Positions 19,911-28,180 of a stretch of DNA of 62,526 nucleotides are shown piece by piece. Position numbers and translations under genes: made by a program. This DNA comes from an uncultured Eubacteriales bacterium (lineage in GTDB: Bacteria > Bacillota > Clostridia > Lachnospirales > Lachnospiraceae): assembly GCA_900316115.1 (NCBI GenBank), contig ONBN01000033.1, positions 1-62,526 of the forward strand, read 5' to 3'. Positions within the stretch are counted from its first letter, which is position 1, and each line of letters starts with the position of its first letter. The notes under the pieces are model-generated. The model did no database searches. It was not told where the DNA came from and saw only the letters and a program-made list of their open reading frames with translations.

Positions 19911-21044
19911 ATGAATACAAAGGAATGCAGCTCCCGGATAGTGGATGAATTCATTGAACTGACTCAAATCGATGCAGTCAGCTACCGGGAAAGGAAAATC
20001 GCAGATGTTCTGAAGGAAAAGCTGATACAGCTTGGCTTTGAAGTTCAGGAAGATCAGGCCGGTGCTGCTTATGGAAGCAGTACCGGGAACTTATATGGAT
20101 TTTTAAAGGGGAGTCTGCCCGGTGGGGCGATTCTCCTTTGTGCACACATGGACACTGTTGAGCCGGGGCTTGGAAAAAGGCCTGTTTTTCATGAGGACGG
20201 CAGGATCACTTCTTCCGGAGATACGATTCTTGGGGCAGATGATGTATGCGGACTTGTGGAGATCCTGGAAGCTGTGCGGTTTCTTAAGGAAAACCAGATC
20301 CCTCACAGGGATATTGAGATAGTTTTTCCTATTGCGGAAGAAGTTTTTATAAAGGGAACGGATCAGTTGGATTTTTCAAAGCTGAGATCAAAAGAGGCTT
20401 ATGTGCTGGATTTAAGCGGAGCGCCCGGAGCAGCAGCCCTGCGTGCCCCTTCCCTTATTTCTTTTTCCGTTACAGTAAAGGGAAAGGCAGCCCATGCAGG
20501 GTTTAATCCTGAAAATGGAATCCATGCTATTCAGATCATGAGTCAGGTGATCGCAGGTCTTCCTATGGGACATATCGGAGACGATACCACTTTTAACATT
20601 GGTACGGTAACAGGCGGAAAGCTGGTGAATATTGTGCCTGAGAAATGCACCTGTAAAGGTGAGATCCGCAGCTATAGCCATCAGAAAGCACTTGATCTGC
20701 TGGAAAAGGTAAAGGCTTCTTTTGCAGAAGCTGTCAGGGAAAAGGGCGGAAGCTTTTCCATGGAGCATGAGGTGAATCTTCATGCTTATGAGACAGACAG
20801 GGATGCACAGGTTGTAAAGCGGTTTGAAAGAGCCTGTGAAAAGTTGTCTCTGCCATGTACACTTACAGAAACCTTTGGCGGCAGTGATAATAATAATTTC
20901 GCATTACATGGGATTTCAGGGATCGTGATCTCCTGTGGCATGTATCAGTGTCATTCCACAGAGGAATATACATACGAAAGGGATCTGAAGACAGGTGCAG
21001 CATTGGTGGCAGCGCTTGTGTCAGAAAGGGAGACAGAGCTATGA
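19911..21044 (+). CDS. M20/M42-type metallopeptidase, PepT-like
   Basis: This 377-residue protein belongs to the PepT-like group of M20 zinc peptidases. Metal and catalytic residues are visible in CAHMDTVEPG (His and Asp), GADDVCGLVEILE (Asp), FPIAEEVFIKGT (paired Glu) and VLDLSGAPG (Asp); the dimerisation domain is entered at KGKAAHAGFNPENG. It probably releases amino acids from short peptides in the cytoplasm. It begins 3 nt after serA, so it is part of the serine/branched-chain operon. The exact substrate is unknown. Confidence 0.85.
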   Translation: MNTKECSSRIVDEFIELTQIDAVSYRERKIADVLKEKLIQLGFEVQEDQAGAAYGSSTGNLYGFLKGSLPGGAILLCAHMDTVEPGLGKRPVFHEDGRITSSGDTILGADDVCGLVEILEAVRFLKENQIPHRDIEIVFPIAEEVFIKGTDQLDFSKLRSKEAYVLDLSGAPGAAALRAPSLISFSVTVKGKAAHAGFNPENGIHAIQIMSQVIAGLPMGHIGDDTTFNIGTVTGGKLVNIVPEKCTCKGEIRSYSHQKALDLLEKVKASFAEAVREKGGSFSMEHEVNLHAYETDRDAQVVKRFERACEKLSLPCTLTETFGGSDNNNFALHGISGIVISCGMYQCHSTEEYTYERDLKTGAALVAALVSERETEL

Positions 21045-21664
21045 AAATACCGCTTCGTTATCAGATGACAGAATATGATTGCGGGCCAACCACAATGATG
21101 AATGCCATCAGCTGTCTTTTTGACAGGGAGGATATTCCACCTGAGATCGCAAGAAATATTATGCTGTATTGTCTGGACTGTTATGGAGAGGGCGGAGAGC
21201 CTGGGAAAAGCGGCACATCCAGAATGGCTATGCTTTTCTTAAGCAACTGGATCTGTCAGTTCGGACGGATCGGAAATCTGTCTATCCGTACCAGGTATCT
21301 TTCAGGCAGCAGTGTTTATATCGGATCGGAAAGTATGATCAATGATGCCCTTCACAGAGGAGGGGTAGTGGTACTGCGGCTGTTTTATGAAGTAGAGCAC
21401 TATGTGCTCCTTACAGGGGAAAAGGACGGGCTGATCTATATGTTTGATCCTTATTACGAGGATGAAAATACATATGAAGAGGATGATATCCTGATGGTAG
21501 AAGATCATCCCTGTGAATACAATCGGCTGGTGCCTTCCAAATATTTTAACTGTCAGGGGTGTTCTACCTATGCCCTTGGTCCCAAAGCAGACAGGGAAGC
21601 AGTTCTTCTTTTTAATTCTGAGACAGAGCTTGTGCCTGAAGAAACCATAGAATATTTTATTTGA
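21041..21664 (+). CDS. C39-like cysteine peptidase domain protein
   Basis: I place the start at ATG 21041, which overlaps the preceding stop as ATGA. This gives 207 residues; longer in-frame versions only read into the M20 gene. The papain-like C39 pattern is clear: Cys in TEYDCGPTTMMNAI (residue ~13), His in VEHYVLLTG and Asp in MFDPYYEDE. There is no ABC transporter part, no membrane segment and no signal peptide, so it acts in the cytoplasm or has become a binding protein. Coupling to an M20 peptidase and to amino acid synthesis suggests a role in peptide breakdown. I do not know a named homologue. Confidence 0.75.
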   Translation: MKIPLRYQMTEYDCGPTTMMNAISCLFDREDIPPEIARNIMLYCLDCYGEGGEPGKSGTSRMAMLFLSNWICQFGRIGNLSIRTRYLSGSSVYIGSESMINDALHRGGVVVLRLFYEVEHYVLLTGEKDGLIYMFDPYYEDENTYEEDDILMVEDHPCEYNRLVPSKYFNCQGCSTYALGPKADREAVLLFNSETELVPEETIEYFI

Positions 21665-21746
21665 TGTTATATGATATCTGTAGATGACTTGGTGCTTTAT
21701 ACTTTTATGGGGATTCAGACTTTGGAATCCTGGTATCATAAAATAT

Positions 21747-21788
21747 GGGCGTGTGAGGAATGATTACTCTTTCTTCACACGCCCTTTT
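21747..21788 (+). terminator. Strong terminator at the end of the leuB-C39 operon
   Basis: GGGCGTGTGA and TCACACGCCC (with inner AGGAA/TTTCT pairing) form a long stem followed by TTTT. Confidence 0.85.
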
Positions 21789-21822
21789 GACGGCTATTAT
21801 TAGTTTATTAATTGGGGAAAGC

Positions 21823-22797
21823 CTAACGTCCAACTGACGCAATAAAATCAAGCACTTCCTGACGGTCAGGCATTACTCTTAAAGCACCTTTCTTGGTGGT
21901 GATAAGAGAAGCTGCCGCATTGGCAAATGTAAGCATTTCCGTAAGATTCTCTTCTGTAAGGTCTGTAAGTCCATGCTCCAGTACGTAATTCAGCATACTT
22001 GCACAGAATGTATCTCCAGCACCTGTAGTCTCAATGGTGTTCTCCTGAAGGAAAGGAGCCACTTCTACACGAAGATCCTTGTAATAAACACGGCTGCCTT
22101 CCTTGCCAAGAGTGATACATACAAGAGGAATATTATATTTCTCACGGATCAGGGCAGCGCCTTTGTCGTAATCAGTTGTGCCAAAAAGAAATTCCACTTC
22201 ATTATCAGAAATCTTCAGCACATCACATTTGGTCAGGCCATATTCGATCTCACGCTTTGCATCATCCAGGGATTTCCAAAGGGGAGGACGCAGGTTCAGA
22301 TCGAAAGAGATAATACATCCAGCCTGTTTGGCAAGATCAATGGCATATCGTGTGGCTTCCCTTACTCCTTCATGAGTGGAGGAAAGAGTACCAAAGTGGA
22401 AAATACGGGAATTTTCGATCAGATCTTTGGAGATCTCATCTTTCTTAAGCATCATATCGGCACCTGGATTACGATAGAAGGAAAAATCTCTGTCTCCATC
22501 TGGATAGGTGTGGACAAATGCCAGTGTGGTATGTACTTCCTCATCAGTCATAAGATTCTGTGTATTGATACCCACTTCTTCGACGGCCCTGCGAAGCTGG
22601 TCACCAAACATGTCCTTTCCTACTTTTCCAATGAAGGCGGTCTTCTTGCCAAGGCGTTCCAGCATGGCAAGTACATTACAGGGAGCGCCTCCAGGATTGG
22701 CTTCCAAAAGAGGATTCCCCTGGGGGCTGGTGCCGTTTTCTGTGAAATCGATCAGCAGCTCCCCTAAAGCTGTTACATCATAAAGTTTGTTTTCCAT
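21823..22797 (-). CDS. Fructokinase-like PfkB-family sugar kinase
   Basis: This is a 324-residue PfkB kinase. I chose ATG 22797 (MENKLYDVTALGELLIDF) because AGGAGG lies 7 nt upstream; a longer version would add 32 non-conserved residues. Family motifs are NPGGAPCNVLAMLERLG (residues ~33-49), FHFGTLSS, LNLRPPLWKS and the C-terminal ATP/anion-hole motif TTGAGDTFCASML with the catalytic Asp near residue 258. It resembles ScrK fructokinases, which make fructose-6-phosphate. It is divergent from the GlgB-like gene, and a shared carbohydrate role is plausible. Confidence 0.87.
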   Translation of the reverse strand: MENKLYDVTALGELLIDFTENGTSPQGNPLLEANPGGAPCNVLAMLERLGKKTAFIGKVGKDMFGDQLRRAVEEVGINTQNLMTDEEVHTTLAFVHTYPDGDRDFSFYRNPGADMMLKKDEISKDLIENSRIFHFGTLSSTHEGVREATRYAIDLAKQAGCIISFDLNLRPPLWKSLDDAKREIEYGLTKCDVLKISDNEVEFLFGTTDYDKGAALIREKYNIPLVCITLGKEGSRVYYKDLRVEVAPFLQENTIETTGAGDTFCASMLNYVLEHGLTDLTEENLTEMLTFANAAASLITTKKGALRVMPDRQEVLDFIASVGR

Positions 22798-22852
22798 AAA
22801 GAACCTCCTAAGTTCAAAATAGTCAGTTTCAGCCATTTGGTAAACTGTAATC

Positions 22853-22881
22853 AGTGTATCCCAGAGGCGTTTTTTTGTCAA
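22853..22881 (-). promoter_or_regulatory. Probable promoter for the fructokinase-like gene
   Basis: On the minus strand TTGACA (22881-22876) and TACACT (22858-22853) are spaced by 17 nt, about 55 nt upstream of the start codon. Confidence 0.6.
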
Positions 22882-23015
22882 ACAAATTCCCACTTTTTTC
22901 TTCCTTTATTTTTTGTGGCAAAGATGGTAAAATTATGTACAGAAACAGATTTTCAGGCAGGGAGATTCCCTGTAGGATAATAAACAGAAATGAATACAGT
23001 GAAGGAGCGAAGGAT

Positions 23016-25361
23016 ATGAACGAGAAAGCATATGGTTATATGGACTGGCCCAGGATCGAGGCAATCGTCTATGCAGAGGAGGCATCCCCAAAGGATGTGA
23101 TGAGTCCAAGGCTTACACCGGACGGAGTGCTGATCCAGGGATTTTTCCCGGAAGCAGAAGTAGCATCCGTTCTTGCAGGAGATAAAGAGTACCCTATGGA
23201 GCAGGAGGATGAGGCAGGATATTTTGCTGCCATGATCCCGGGAAGGAAGATCCCGTCCTACAAGTTCCGTGTAAAGAAAGAAGGAAAGACAGAGGAATTC
23301 TACGATGCCTATGCGTTTCCAGGAATGCTTACAGAAGAGGAGGAGAAGGCTTTTGTAGCAGGGGTATATTATAATGCCTATGAAAAATTAGGGGCACATC
23401 CCACTGTAAAGGACGGTGTAGAAGGCACCAGCTTTGCTATATGGGCACCTAATGCAGTGCGTGTCAGCGTAGTAGGAGATTTCAATAACTGGGACGGCCG
23501 CAGGCTTCCCATGCACAGGATGCCTATGTCCGGTATTTTTGAATTGTTTGTACCAGGGGTAAAACCAGGAGATATTTATAAATATGAGATCCTTGTAAAA
23601 GGCGGGGAGACACATTTAAAGGCAGATCCATATGCAAACAGGGCAGAGCAGCCAAGAGCCTGCGGATCTGTAGTAGCAAAGGTGGATGATTTTACATGGA
23701 ACGATCAGGCATGGATGGCAGACAGGAAGAAATATGCAGATCGTAATCAGCCTGTTTCCATTTATGAGACAAGTCTGACCAAATGGAAAACAGCAAAGGA
23801 ACTGGTAGATTTTGTATCAGGACTTGGATACACCCATGTAGAGCTTCATCCTGTTATGGAATATCTGGAGGATCAGACAGATGGTTACTCTACTTCTTCC
23901 TATTTTGCGCCTACTTCCAGATTTGGCACTCCTGAGGATTTCCAGAAGCTGGTGGATGCTTTGCACCAGAAAGGGATTGGCGTGATCCTTGACTGGACTC
24001 CTGCTCAGTTCCCAAGATATGAGGGTGGATTGGAGAAGTTTGACGGCACATCTCTTTATGAGGTAAAGGATCCTGTAGCAGCAGTTCATCCTGTATGGGG
24101 CACTCTGCTTTACAATTATGAAAGCCCTATGGTGAAGGATTTCCTGATCTCCAATGCATGCTTCTGGATGGAAGTATATCATGTGGACGGACTTCGTATG
24201 GATGATGTGGATGCTATGCTGTATCTGGATTTCGGACGGAATGCAGGTGAGTGGCAGCCAAATATGTATGGTTCCAATGAGAACCTGGCAGCCGTGGAGT
24301 TCCTGAAGCATCTGAATTCTATTACTAGGAAGAGAAATCCAGGTGTGCTTCTTATTGCACAGGAGGATGGACTGTGGCCTGAGCTGACAGACAGTGTGGA
24401 GAATGACCATCTTGGATTTGACTATAAATGGAGTGGCGGCTGGACAAGGGATTTCCTGTATTATCTGGCTGTACCGCCGGTAGGCAGGAAGAACTGTCAT
24501 GACCAGCTTACACTTTCCAGTGTTTATGCATATTCTGAACATTATATCCTTACCCTTGGACTTAGGGATGTGGGAGATCTGGAGGACTTTAAGAATCGTC
24601 TTCCAGGATCTGACCAGGAGAAAGAAGCGCAGGTTCGTGAGGCATATGCTTACATGATGCTTCATCCAGGATGCAAGATGAGTGCTCCGGATCCGGATAT
24701 GTCTTCTGCCCTTCAGGAATGCGTCAGAGATCTGAACCAGGTTTATACACAGCATCCTGCTTTGTATCGTATGGATAATGATTACGAGGGCTTTGAGTGG
24801 ATCCAGCTGATGAAATATGATGAGAATGTGATCACATTTATCAGGAAAACGGACAAGCCGGAGGAGACGTTACTGGCTGTATGCAATTTTGCAGGAATTC
24901 CCTATAAGGATTATCAGACAGGCGTGCCTTTCTCAGGCAAATATAAAGAGATCTTCAACAGTGATGATAAGAAGTACGGCGGAGAGGGCAAAACAAACCC
25001 AAGGATGAAGCGTGCCAAAAAAGAGGAGTGCGACGAAAGGGATTATTCCATCAAGCTTACCCTTCCTGCACTTGGCGTAGTGATCATGACCTGCACCCCT
25101 GAAGAAGAAAAGAAGCCTGTGAAGAGAGCCGCAGCAAAAAAGCCTGCAAAGAAAACCACAGCAAAGGCTACAGCTGCAAAGAAGACAGCCGTAAAAACAA
25201 CAGAAACAAAAATAACAAAGACAGTTGACACAAAAGCAGCAGTAACAAAGAAGAGTCCAACAAAAACAAGGACAACAGCAAAGACACCTGCAAAGGAGAA
25301 AGCAGCAGAAACAAAACCAGCTGCAAAAAAGACTTCAGCTGCAAAGAAAAAATTATCATAA
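23016..25361 (+). CDS. GlgB-like glycogen branching enzyme homologue, probably catalytically altered, with a Lys/Ala-rich tail
   Basis: This 781-residue protein starts at ATG 23016 behind GAAGGAG. It has the GlgB architecture: an N-terminal region, a CBM48 module (TSFAIWAPNAVRVSVVGDFN, residues ~136-155), a GH13 barrel and a beta-sandwich end. The barrel has unusual key residues. The region I His is Gln331 (DWTPAQFP), the acid/base Glu position is Gln449 (IAQEDGLWP), and the region IV His-Asp pair is Leu516-Arg517 (TLGLRDV); only the nucleophile Asp396 (GLRMDDVDAM) remains. Residues ~697-781 are a repetitive Lys/Ala/Thr tail, like histone H1. It may bind glycogen or nucleic acid without branching activity; that is inference. 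Confidence 0.85.
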   Translation: MNEKAYGYMDWPRIEAIVYAEEASPKDVMSPRLTPDGVLIQGFFPEAEVASVLAGDKEYPMEQEDEAGYFAAMIPGRKIPSYKFRVKKEGKTEEFYDAYAFPGMLTEEEEKAFVAGVYYNAYEKLGAHPTVKDGVEGTSFAIWAPNAVRVSVVGDFNNWDGRRLPMHRMPMSGIFELFVPGVKPGDIYKYEILVKGGETHLKADPYANRAEQPRACGSVVAKVDDFTWNDQAWMADRKKYADRNQPVSIYETSLTKWKTAKELVDFVSGLGYTHVELHPVMEYLEDQTDGYSTSSYFAPTSRFGTPEDFQKLVDALHQKGIGVILDWTPAQFPRYEGGLEKFDGTSLYEVKDPVAAVHPVWGTLLYNYESPMVKDFLISNACFWMEVYHVDGLRMDDVDAMLYLDFGRNAGEWQPNMYGSNENLAAVEFLKHLNSITRKRNPGVLLIAQEDGLWPELTDSVENDHLGFDYKWSGGWTRDFLYYLAVPPVGRKNCHDQLTLSSVYAYSEHYILTLGLRDVGDLEDFKNRLPGSDQEKEAQVREAYAYMMLHPGCKMSAPDPDMSSALQECVRDLNQVYTQHPALYRMDNDYEGFEWIQLMKYDENVITFIRKTDKPEETLLAVCNFAGIPYKDYQTGVPFSGKYKEIFNSDDKKYGGEGKTNPRMKRAKKEECDERDYSIKLTLPALGVVIMTCTPEEEKKPVKRAAAKKPAKKTTAKATAAKKTAVKTTETKITKTVDTKAAVTKKSPTKTRTTAKTPAKEKAAETKPAAKKTSAAKKKLS

Positions 25362-25385
25362 GGGATTTATTAAGTTAAAATGCAG

Positions 25386-25427
25386 AAGGCATTACAGTTA
25401 CAGGATTTGTAATTGTAATGCCTTTTT
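25386..25427 (+). terminator. Intrinsic terminator after the GlgB-like gene
   Basis: AAGGCATTACA pairs with TGTAATGCCTT and is followed by a T-run. Confidence 0.85.
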
Positions 25428-25475
25428 CCGATGCTGTTTTGTGTGATGGGCTGTTCTGATATATTGTATATATTT

Positions 25476-26597
25476 TTAATTCAGTGAAAACTCCAGATAT
25501 ACAGGATCATGGTCAGAATAGGAATAACCGGTATTCAGATCCTCATAAGAATCCATGGTGATGTTATCTGAGAAAATAAAGCCGTCCAGAGTGACTGTAT
25601 AGCTGGCATCCGGATCGTATGGGATGTCTGTGTTTCTGGAAGTATTCCACAGGTCATCTTTTTCCTCCTGAGATAAAAGATCCAGACCAAAGGAAAAATG
25701 TTCCGGCAGTTCTTCCCGTGGGAAAGGATATGCCCAGGAATGACGCTCACTGGTATCATCTTCAGAGGCTTTCAGATCATGGTTGAAATCACCGCCACAC
25801 AGTACATAATTTCCTGCTTTGTATTCTTTTTCCATGTCCTGGCACAGCATCTGGATCTGTCCCTGACGGATCTGGTCGTCATTCCCATAGGCAGACATGT
25901 GCAGGTCAAAGATCACCAGTTCCTTACCATTGTCCACAGGAACCCTTGAAATGCTGTAGCACCGGTCAAGATCAAAAAACTTCTTGAAGGTAGTGGCAAT
26001 TGGGAAGCTTCTTCTTAAAGAAGAAGTAACCGGGTATCTGGAAAACAGGGTGATCCCGGAACGGCTTTTGCCATGAGGCTGTGTCAGCGGATAAAAGAGA
26101 AATGGTGAATCATAATTCTGGGCGAATACAGAATAGTAACCGGAAAATGTGTCTTTCATGATATCATATTCGTTTACATGGTAGCTTCTTGTAGAGTTCA
26201 GATCCACTTCCTGAAAAAGGATAAAGTCAGGATCTTTGGATACTGCAAAGTTTCCGGCCCCGCTGATATTTTCTTGGACATTTTCTTTACTTTTGGCCCA
26301 GGAAGATGTGCCTCCGTCCATGAAAAAGCTGAAATCAGGGGAATAGGCGCCAAAGCCTACATTGTAGGTCAGGGCAGAATAGGTCTGGCATGTAGTCAGG
26401 GAGGCTGTCTGTACCTGCTCTTTAGGGGCTTCTACCGTCAGTTCCTGGTTGTCAGGGATCCTGTGGTAGGCTGCGTAAAGATAGATCACATATGCCAGAA
26501 GGATGACAAGGATCCCAGCCAGGATGCAAAGAGGGATCTTTATCCATTTGGGGAGCCGCTTTTTACGAGTGTCAGGAGTAGATGATTTCTTTTTCAT
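25476..26597 (-). CDS. Membrane-anchored endonuclease/exonuclease/phosphatase-fold protein
   Basis: The 373-residue protein has a basic N-terminus and one membrane segment (IPLCILAGILVILLAYVIYL, residues ~21-40), then an outward-facing EEP domain. Metal and catalytic motifs of the DNase I/inositol phosphatase fold are visible: LTYNVGFG, the metal Glu in ILFQEVDL, CGGDFNHD with the Asp-x-Asn pair, and SDHDPVYLEF at the end. It could be an extracellular nuclease or phosphodiesterase; the substrate cannot be read from the sequence. It starts at ATG 26597 behind CGAGG. Confidence 0.82.
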   Translation of the reverse strand: MKKKSSTPDTRKKRLPKWIKIPLCILAGILVILLAYVIYLYAAYHRIPDNQELTVEAPKEQVQTASLTTCQTYSALTYNVGFGAYSPDFSFFMDGGTSSWAKSKENVQENISGAGNFAVSKDPDFILFQEVDLNSTRSYHVNEYDIMKDTFSGYYSVFAQNYDSPFLFYPLTQPHGKSRSGITLFSRYPVTSSLRRSFPIATTFKKFFDLDRCYSISRVPVDNGKELVIFDLHMSAYGNDDQIRQGQIQMLCQDMEKEYKAGNYVLCGGDFNHDLKASEDDTSERHSWAYPFPREELPEHFSFGLDLLSQEEKDDLWNTSRNTDIPYDPDASYTVTLDGFIFSDNITMDSYEDLNTGYSYSDHDPVYLEFSLN

Positions 26598-26640
26598 AAG
26601 GTACCTCGTTGTTTTAGTGTTTTAGGTGTGTATTGATCTT

Positions 26641-26962
26641 CGTTGCATTGCGTAGTAGAAAAGATATGTTTATATATCAGGTCTTCGTTTTCGGATTTCT
26701 CCCGTGCGCTTATTATATCCAAGATTTGCCACTTCCAGAATCCAGCCGCTTCGCGTCTGCCGTGCTTCGCACTATCGATTCTGTCAGTGATGCGCCGGTA
26801 AAAGTAAATACTCACTTCGTTCGTGCTTCCTTTTACCTTGCGCACATCAAACTCGCACTTACGTGCTCAAACACGGCAAATAGCAGATAAGCTAGCACGG
26901 TCGAAATCTACGAAAGCCTCGCATGATATATAACCAAGATCTTTTCTACTACAATGCAACAA
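26641..26962. repeat. Hairpin-rich repeat element, copy A
   Basis: The element is bounded by imperfect terminal inverted repeats of about 70 nt. The left end begins GTTGCATTG and TAGTAGAAAAGAT; the right end closes with ATCTTTTCTACTA and CAATGCAAC. Inside each arm TATATATCA and TTCGTTTTCGGATTTC are matched by their counterparts GATATATA and GAAATCTACGAAAG. A similar element lies inverted at 27344-27534. There is no transposase; it resembles a MITE or a large REP-like element. Reading frames inside it are not coding. The centre (~26731-26880) is unique to this copy. Confidence 0.7.
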
Positions 26963-27060
26963 ATTTCACTGCACGGTTAATTTGTTGGTGAATATTTCAC
27001 TGTATTGTCAAACAATATGCATGATATTCCGTAACTGGATTATATTGAGAATAAGGAAAA

Positions 27061-27222
27061 AAGTCAACTGCGTGTGCAAATGTAGGCTGTGTGCCTAAAG
27101 GTACTATATTGTGTGATCAGGCAAAAATGCTGGATGTAAGAGCATGCAATGCACAATATAAGGAAAAATGTCCAGAGGATATATGGGAAGAAGCGAAAGA
27201 TATGATTATGAGTTTTTTATAA
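27061..27222 (+). pseudogene. Possible remnant of a MazF/PemK-like toxin gene
   Basis: From 27091 one frame reads VPKGTILCDQAKMLDVRA and goes on to KCPEDIWEEAKDMIMSFL before a stop at 27220. The GTILCDQ and LDVRA pattern and the closing acidic helix resemble the C-terminus of some MazF/PemK-family toxins of Firmicutes. There is no start codon with a ribosome site and no N-terminal domain, so only a 3' fragment would be left. It sits between the two inverted repeat copies. The match is by eye and uncertain. Confidence 0.35.
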
Positions 27223-27343
27223 AAATGAATAAAGTAGTGGGAAGAGACAATTGTTTGAACGGCTAACTTGAGAAATTGATTTGATATAGAAAAATAATTA
27301 TCGGCAAACTGATCATTTAATAATTAAAGTGGCGTTCGTTATA

Positions 27344-27534
27344 AGCAGAAAAGCATATGGATTATATAGCATGAGAGGCTTTCGTAGATTTCGACTGCGC
27401 TAGCTTCTCCAAGATTTGCATTGTTTGAGCGAAGCGAGTTTTGCAAATCTTGGAGATAATAAGCGCGTGGGAGAAATCCGAAAACGAAGCCCTGATATAT
27501 AAGACATATCTTTTCTGTATAATATGATACAACA
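27344..27534. repeat. Hairpin-rich repeat element, copy B (inverted relative to copy A)
   Basis: Read on the minus strand this repeats copy A. The segments GGATTTCTCCC, GCGCTTATTAT, CCAAGATTTGC, GCTAGCGCAG and GAAATCTACGAAAGCCTC agree with few changes. The centre is shorter and contains a perfect stem, CCAAGATTTGCA with TGCAAATCTTGG (27409-27452). Between the two copies (26963-27343) lies AT-rich DNA holding the possible toxin remnant; 27535-27625 contains a small tandem repeat of CTTAATAAAAAC and nothing else recognised. Confidence 0.7.
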
Positions 27535-27625
27535 CAATATAAGTTGACCAACTGATATTATGTTGCGTCGAGTAGTATATACTTAGAAAGTTATCCTTAA
27601 TAAAAACTACCTTAATAAAAACAAC

Positions 27626-27654
27626 TTGACAAATATGGCGAAAAAGTTTAAACT
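27626..27654 (+). promoter_or_regulatory. Promoter for tRNA-Thr
   Basis: A perfect TTGACA (27626-27631) and TAAACT (27649-27654) are spaced by 17 nt, 35 nt upstream of the tRNA. Confidence 0.7.
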
Positions 27655-27689
27655 TACAACAGTTTTGTATTATATCTTAAGAGAACCAT

Positions 27690-27762
27690 GCTGGAATAGC
27701 TCAGTCGGTAGAGCACTTCACTCGTAATGAAGGGGTCGTGAGTTCAAGTCTCATTTCCAGCT
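27690..27762 (+). tRNA. tRNA-Thr (anticodon CGT)
   Basis: The acceptor stem pairs GCTGGAA with TTCCAGC; the anticodon stem CTTCA/TGAAG encloses the loop CTCGTAA, giving anticodon CGT (27723-27725), which reads ACG. The D-arm GCTC..GAGC and the T-arm GTGAG-TTCAAGT-CTCAT are present. The gene has 73 nt with a U discriminator and no encoded CCA, as in many Clostridia. It stands alone with its own promoter and terminator. Confidence 0.95.
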
Positions 27763-27771
27763 TATATGAAG

Positions 27772-27807
27772 ATCCTGCGTCGGTGATGACGATGCAGGAT
27801 TTTTTTA
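27772..27807 (+). terminator. Intrinsic terminator after tRNA-Thr
   Basis: ATCCTGCGTCG pairs with CGATGCAGGAT and is followed by seven T residues. Confidence 0.9.
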
Positions 27808-27842
27808 TAAAACATATTCCCAAAAAGAAAAAACTGTGATAG

Positions 27843-28180
27843 TATTATGAAAATTGCGTAACAGTGCTTCAGTTAAGAAAAGAAAGCACAGGTTACAAAA
27901 TTGAAGACTACGCCACAATGAAAGGTGACAAAAGAGATGGATCAGCACGCAGCAGGATACGCTTTTTATTATGACGAGAGAACCGCGGCAAAGGCAGCGG
28001 CTTTTTTGCGTACCCTGGAATCTGCAGTTGACACATGCCTTGGAAGCACCGGTATACGTGCAGACTGGATGGAGCAGGACGGACCTGCTCTTGCTTGGCG
28101 TACAATTAAATATAAATGCAGAAAGTATACGGATACCATAGCTGTTTCACAACTGACAGCAGGTGCCGTATCTTTTTTTG
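27843..28180 (+). promoter_or_regulatory. Candidate structured leader of the polyamine transporter operon
   Basis: Upstream of potA lies ~430 nt with no convincing gene. A possible -10 TATTAT is at 27843. A stem GTAAC/GTTAC plus GTGCTT/AAGCAC follows at 27858-27896. CCGC/GCGG at 27983-28000 runs into six T residues, and GATAC..GCTGT with ACAGC..GTATC at 28132-28172 runs into seven T residues. The latter two look like intrinsic terminators inside a leader. An 86-codon frame from 27925 (GTG) and an 18-codon frame from ATG 27918 overlap it; neither looks like a known protein. I do not recognise a known riboswitch class. Confidence 0.4.

Noticed and set aside
21973-22767. Open frame of 264 codons on the plus strand
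   Set aside because: It is antisense to the fructokinase-like gene, which has its own promoter, ribosome site and motifs.
22854-23015. 54-residue N-terminal extension of the GlgB-like protein
   Set aside because: The extension overlaps the divergent promoter region, is not protein-like, and ATG 23016 has a clear ribosome site.
23817-24755. Open frame of 312 codons on the minus strand
   Set aside because: It mirrors the GH13 barrel of the GlgB-like gene and shows no protein-like features of its own.
26594-26890. Two overlapping small frames in the repeat region
   Set aside because: They run through the arms of the repeat elements, and similar peptides appear in the other copy only because the DNA is repeated.
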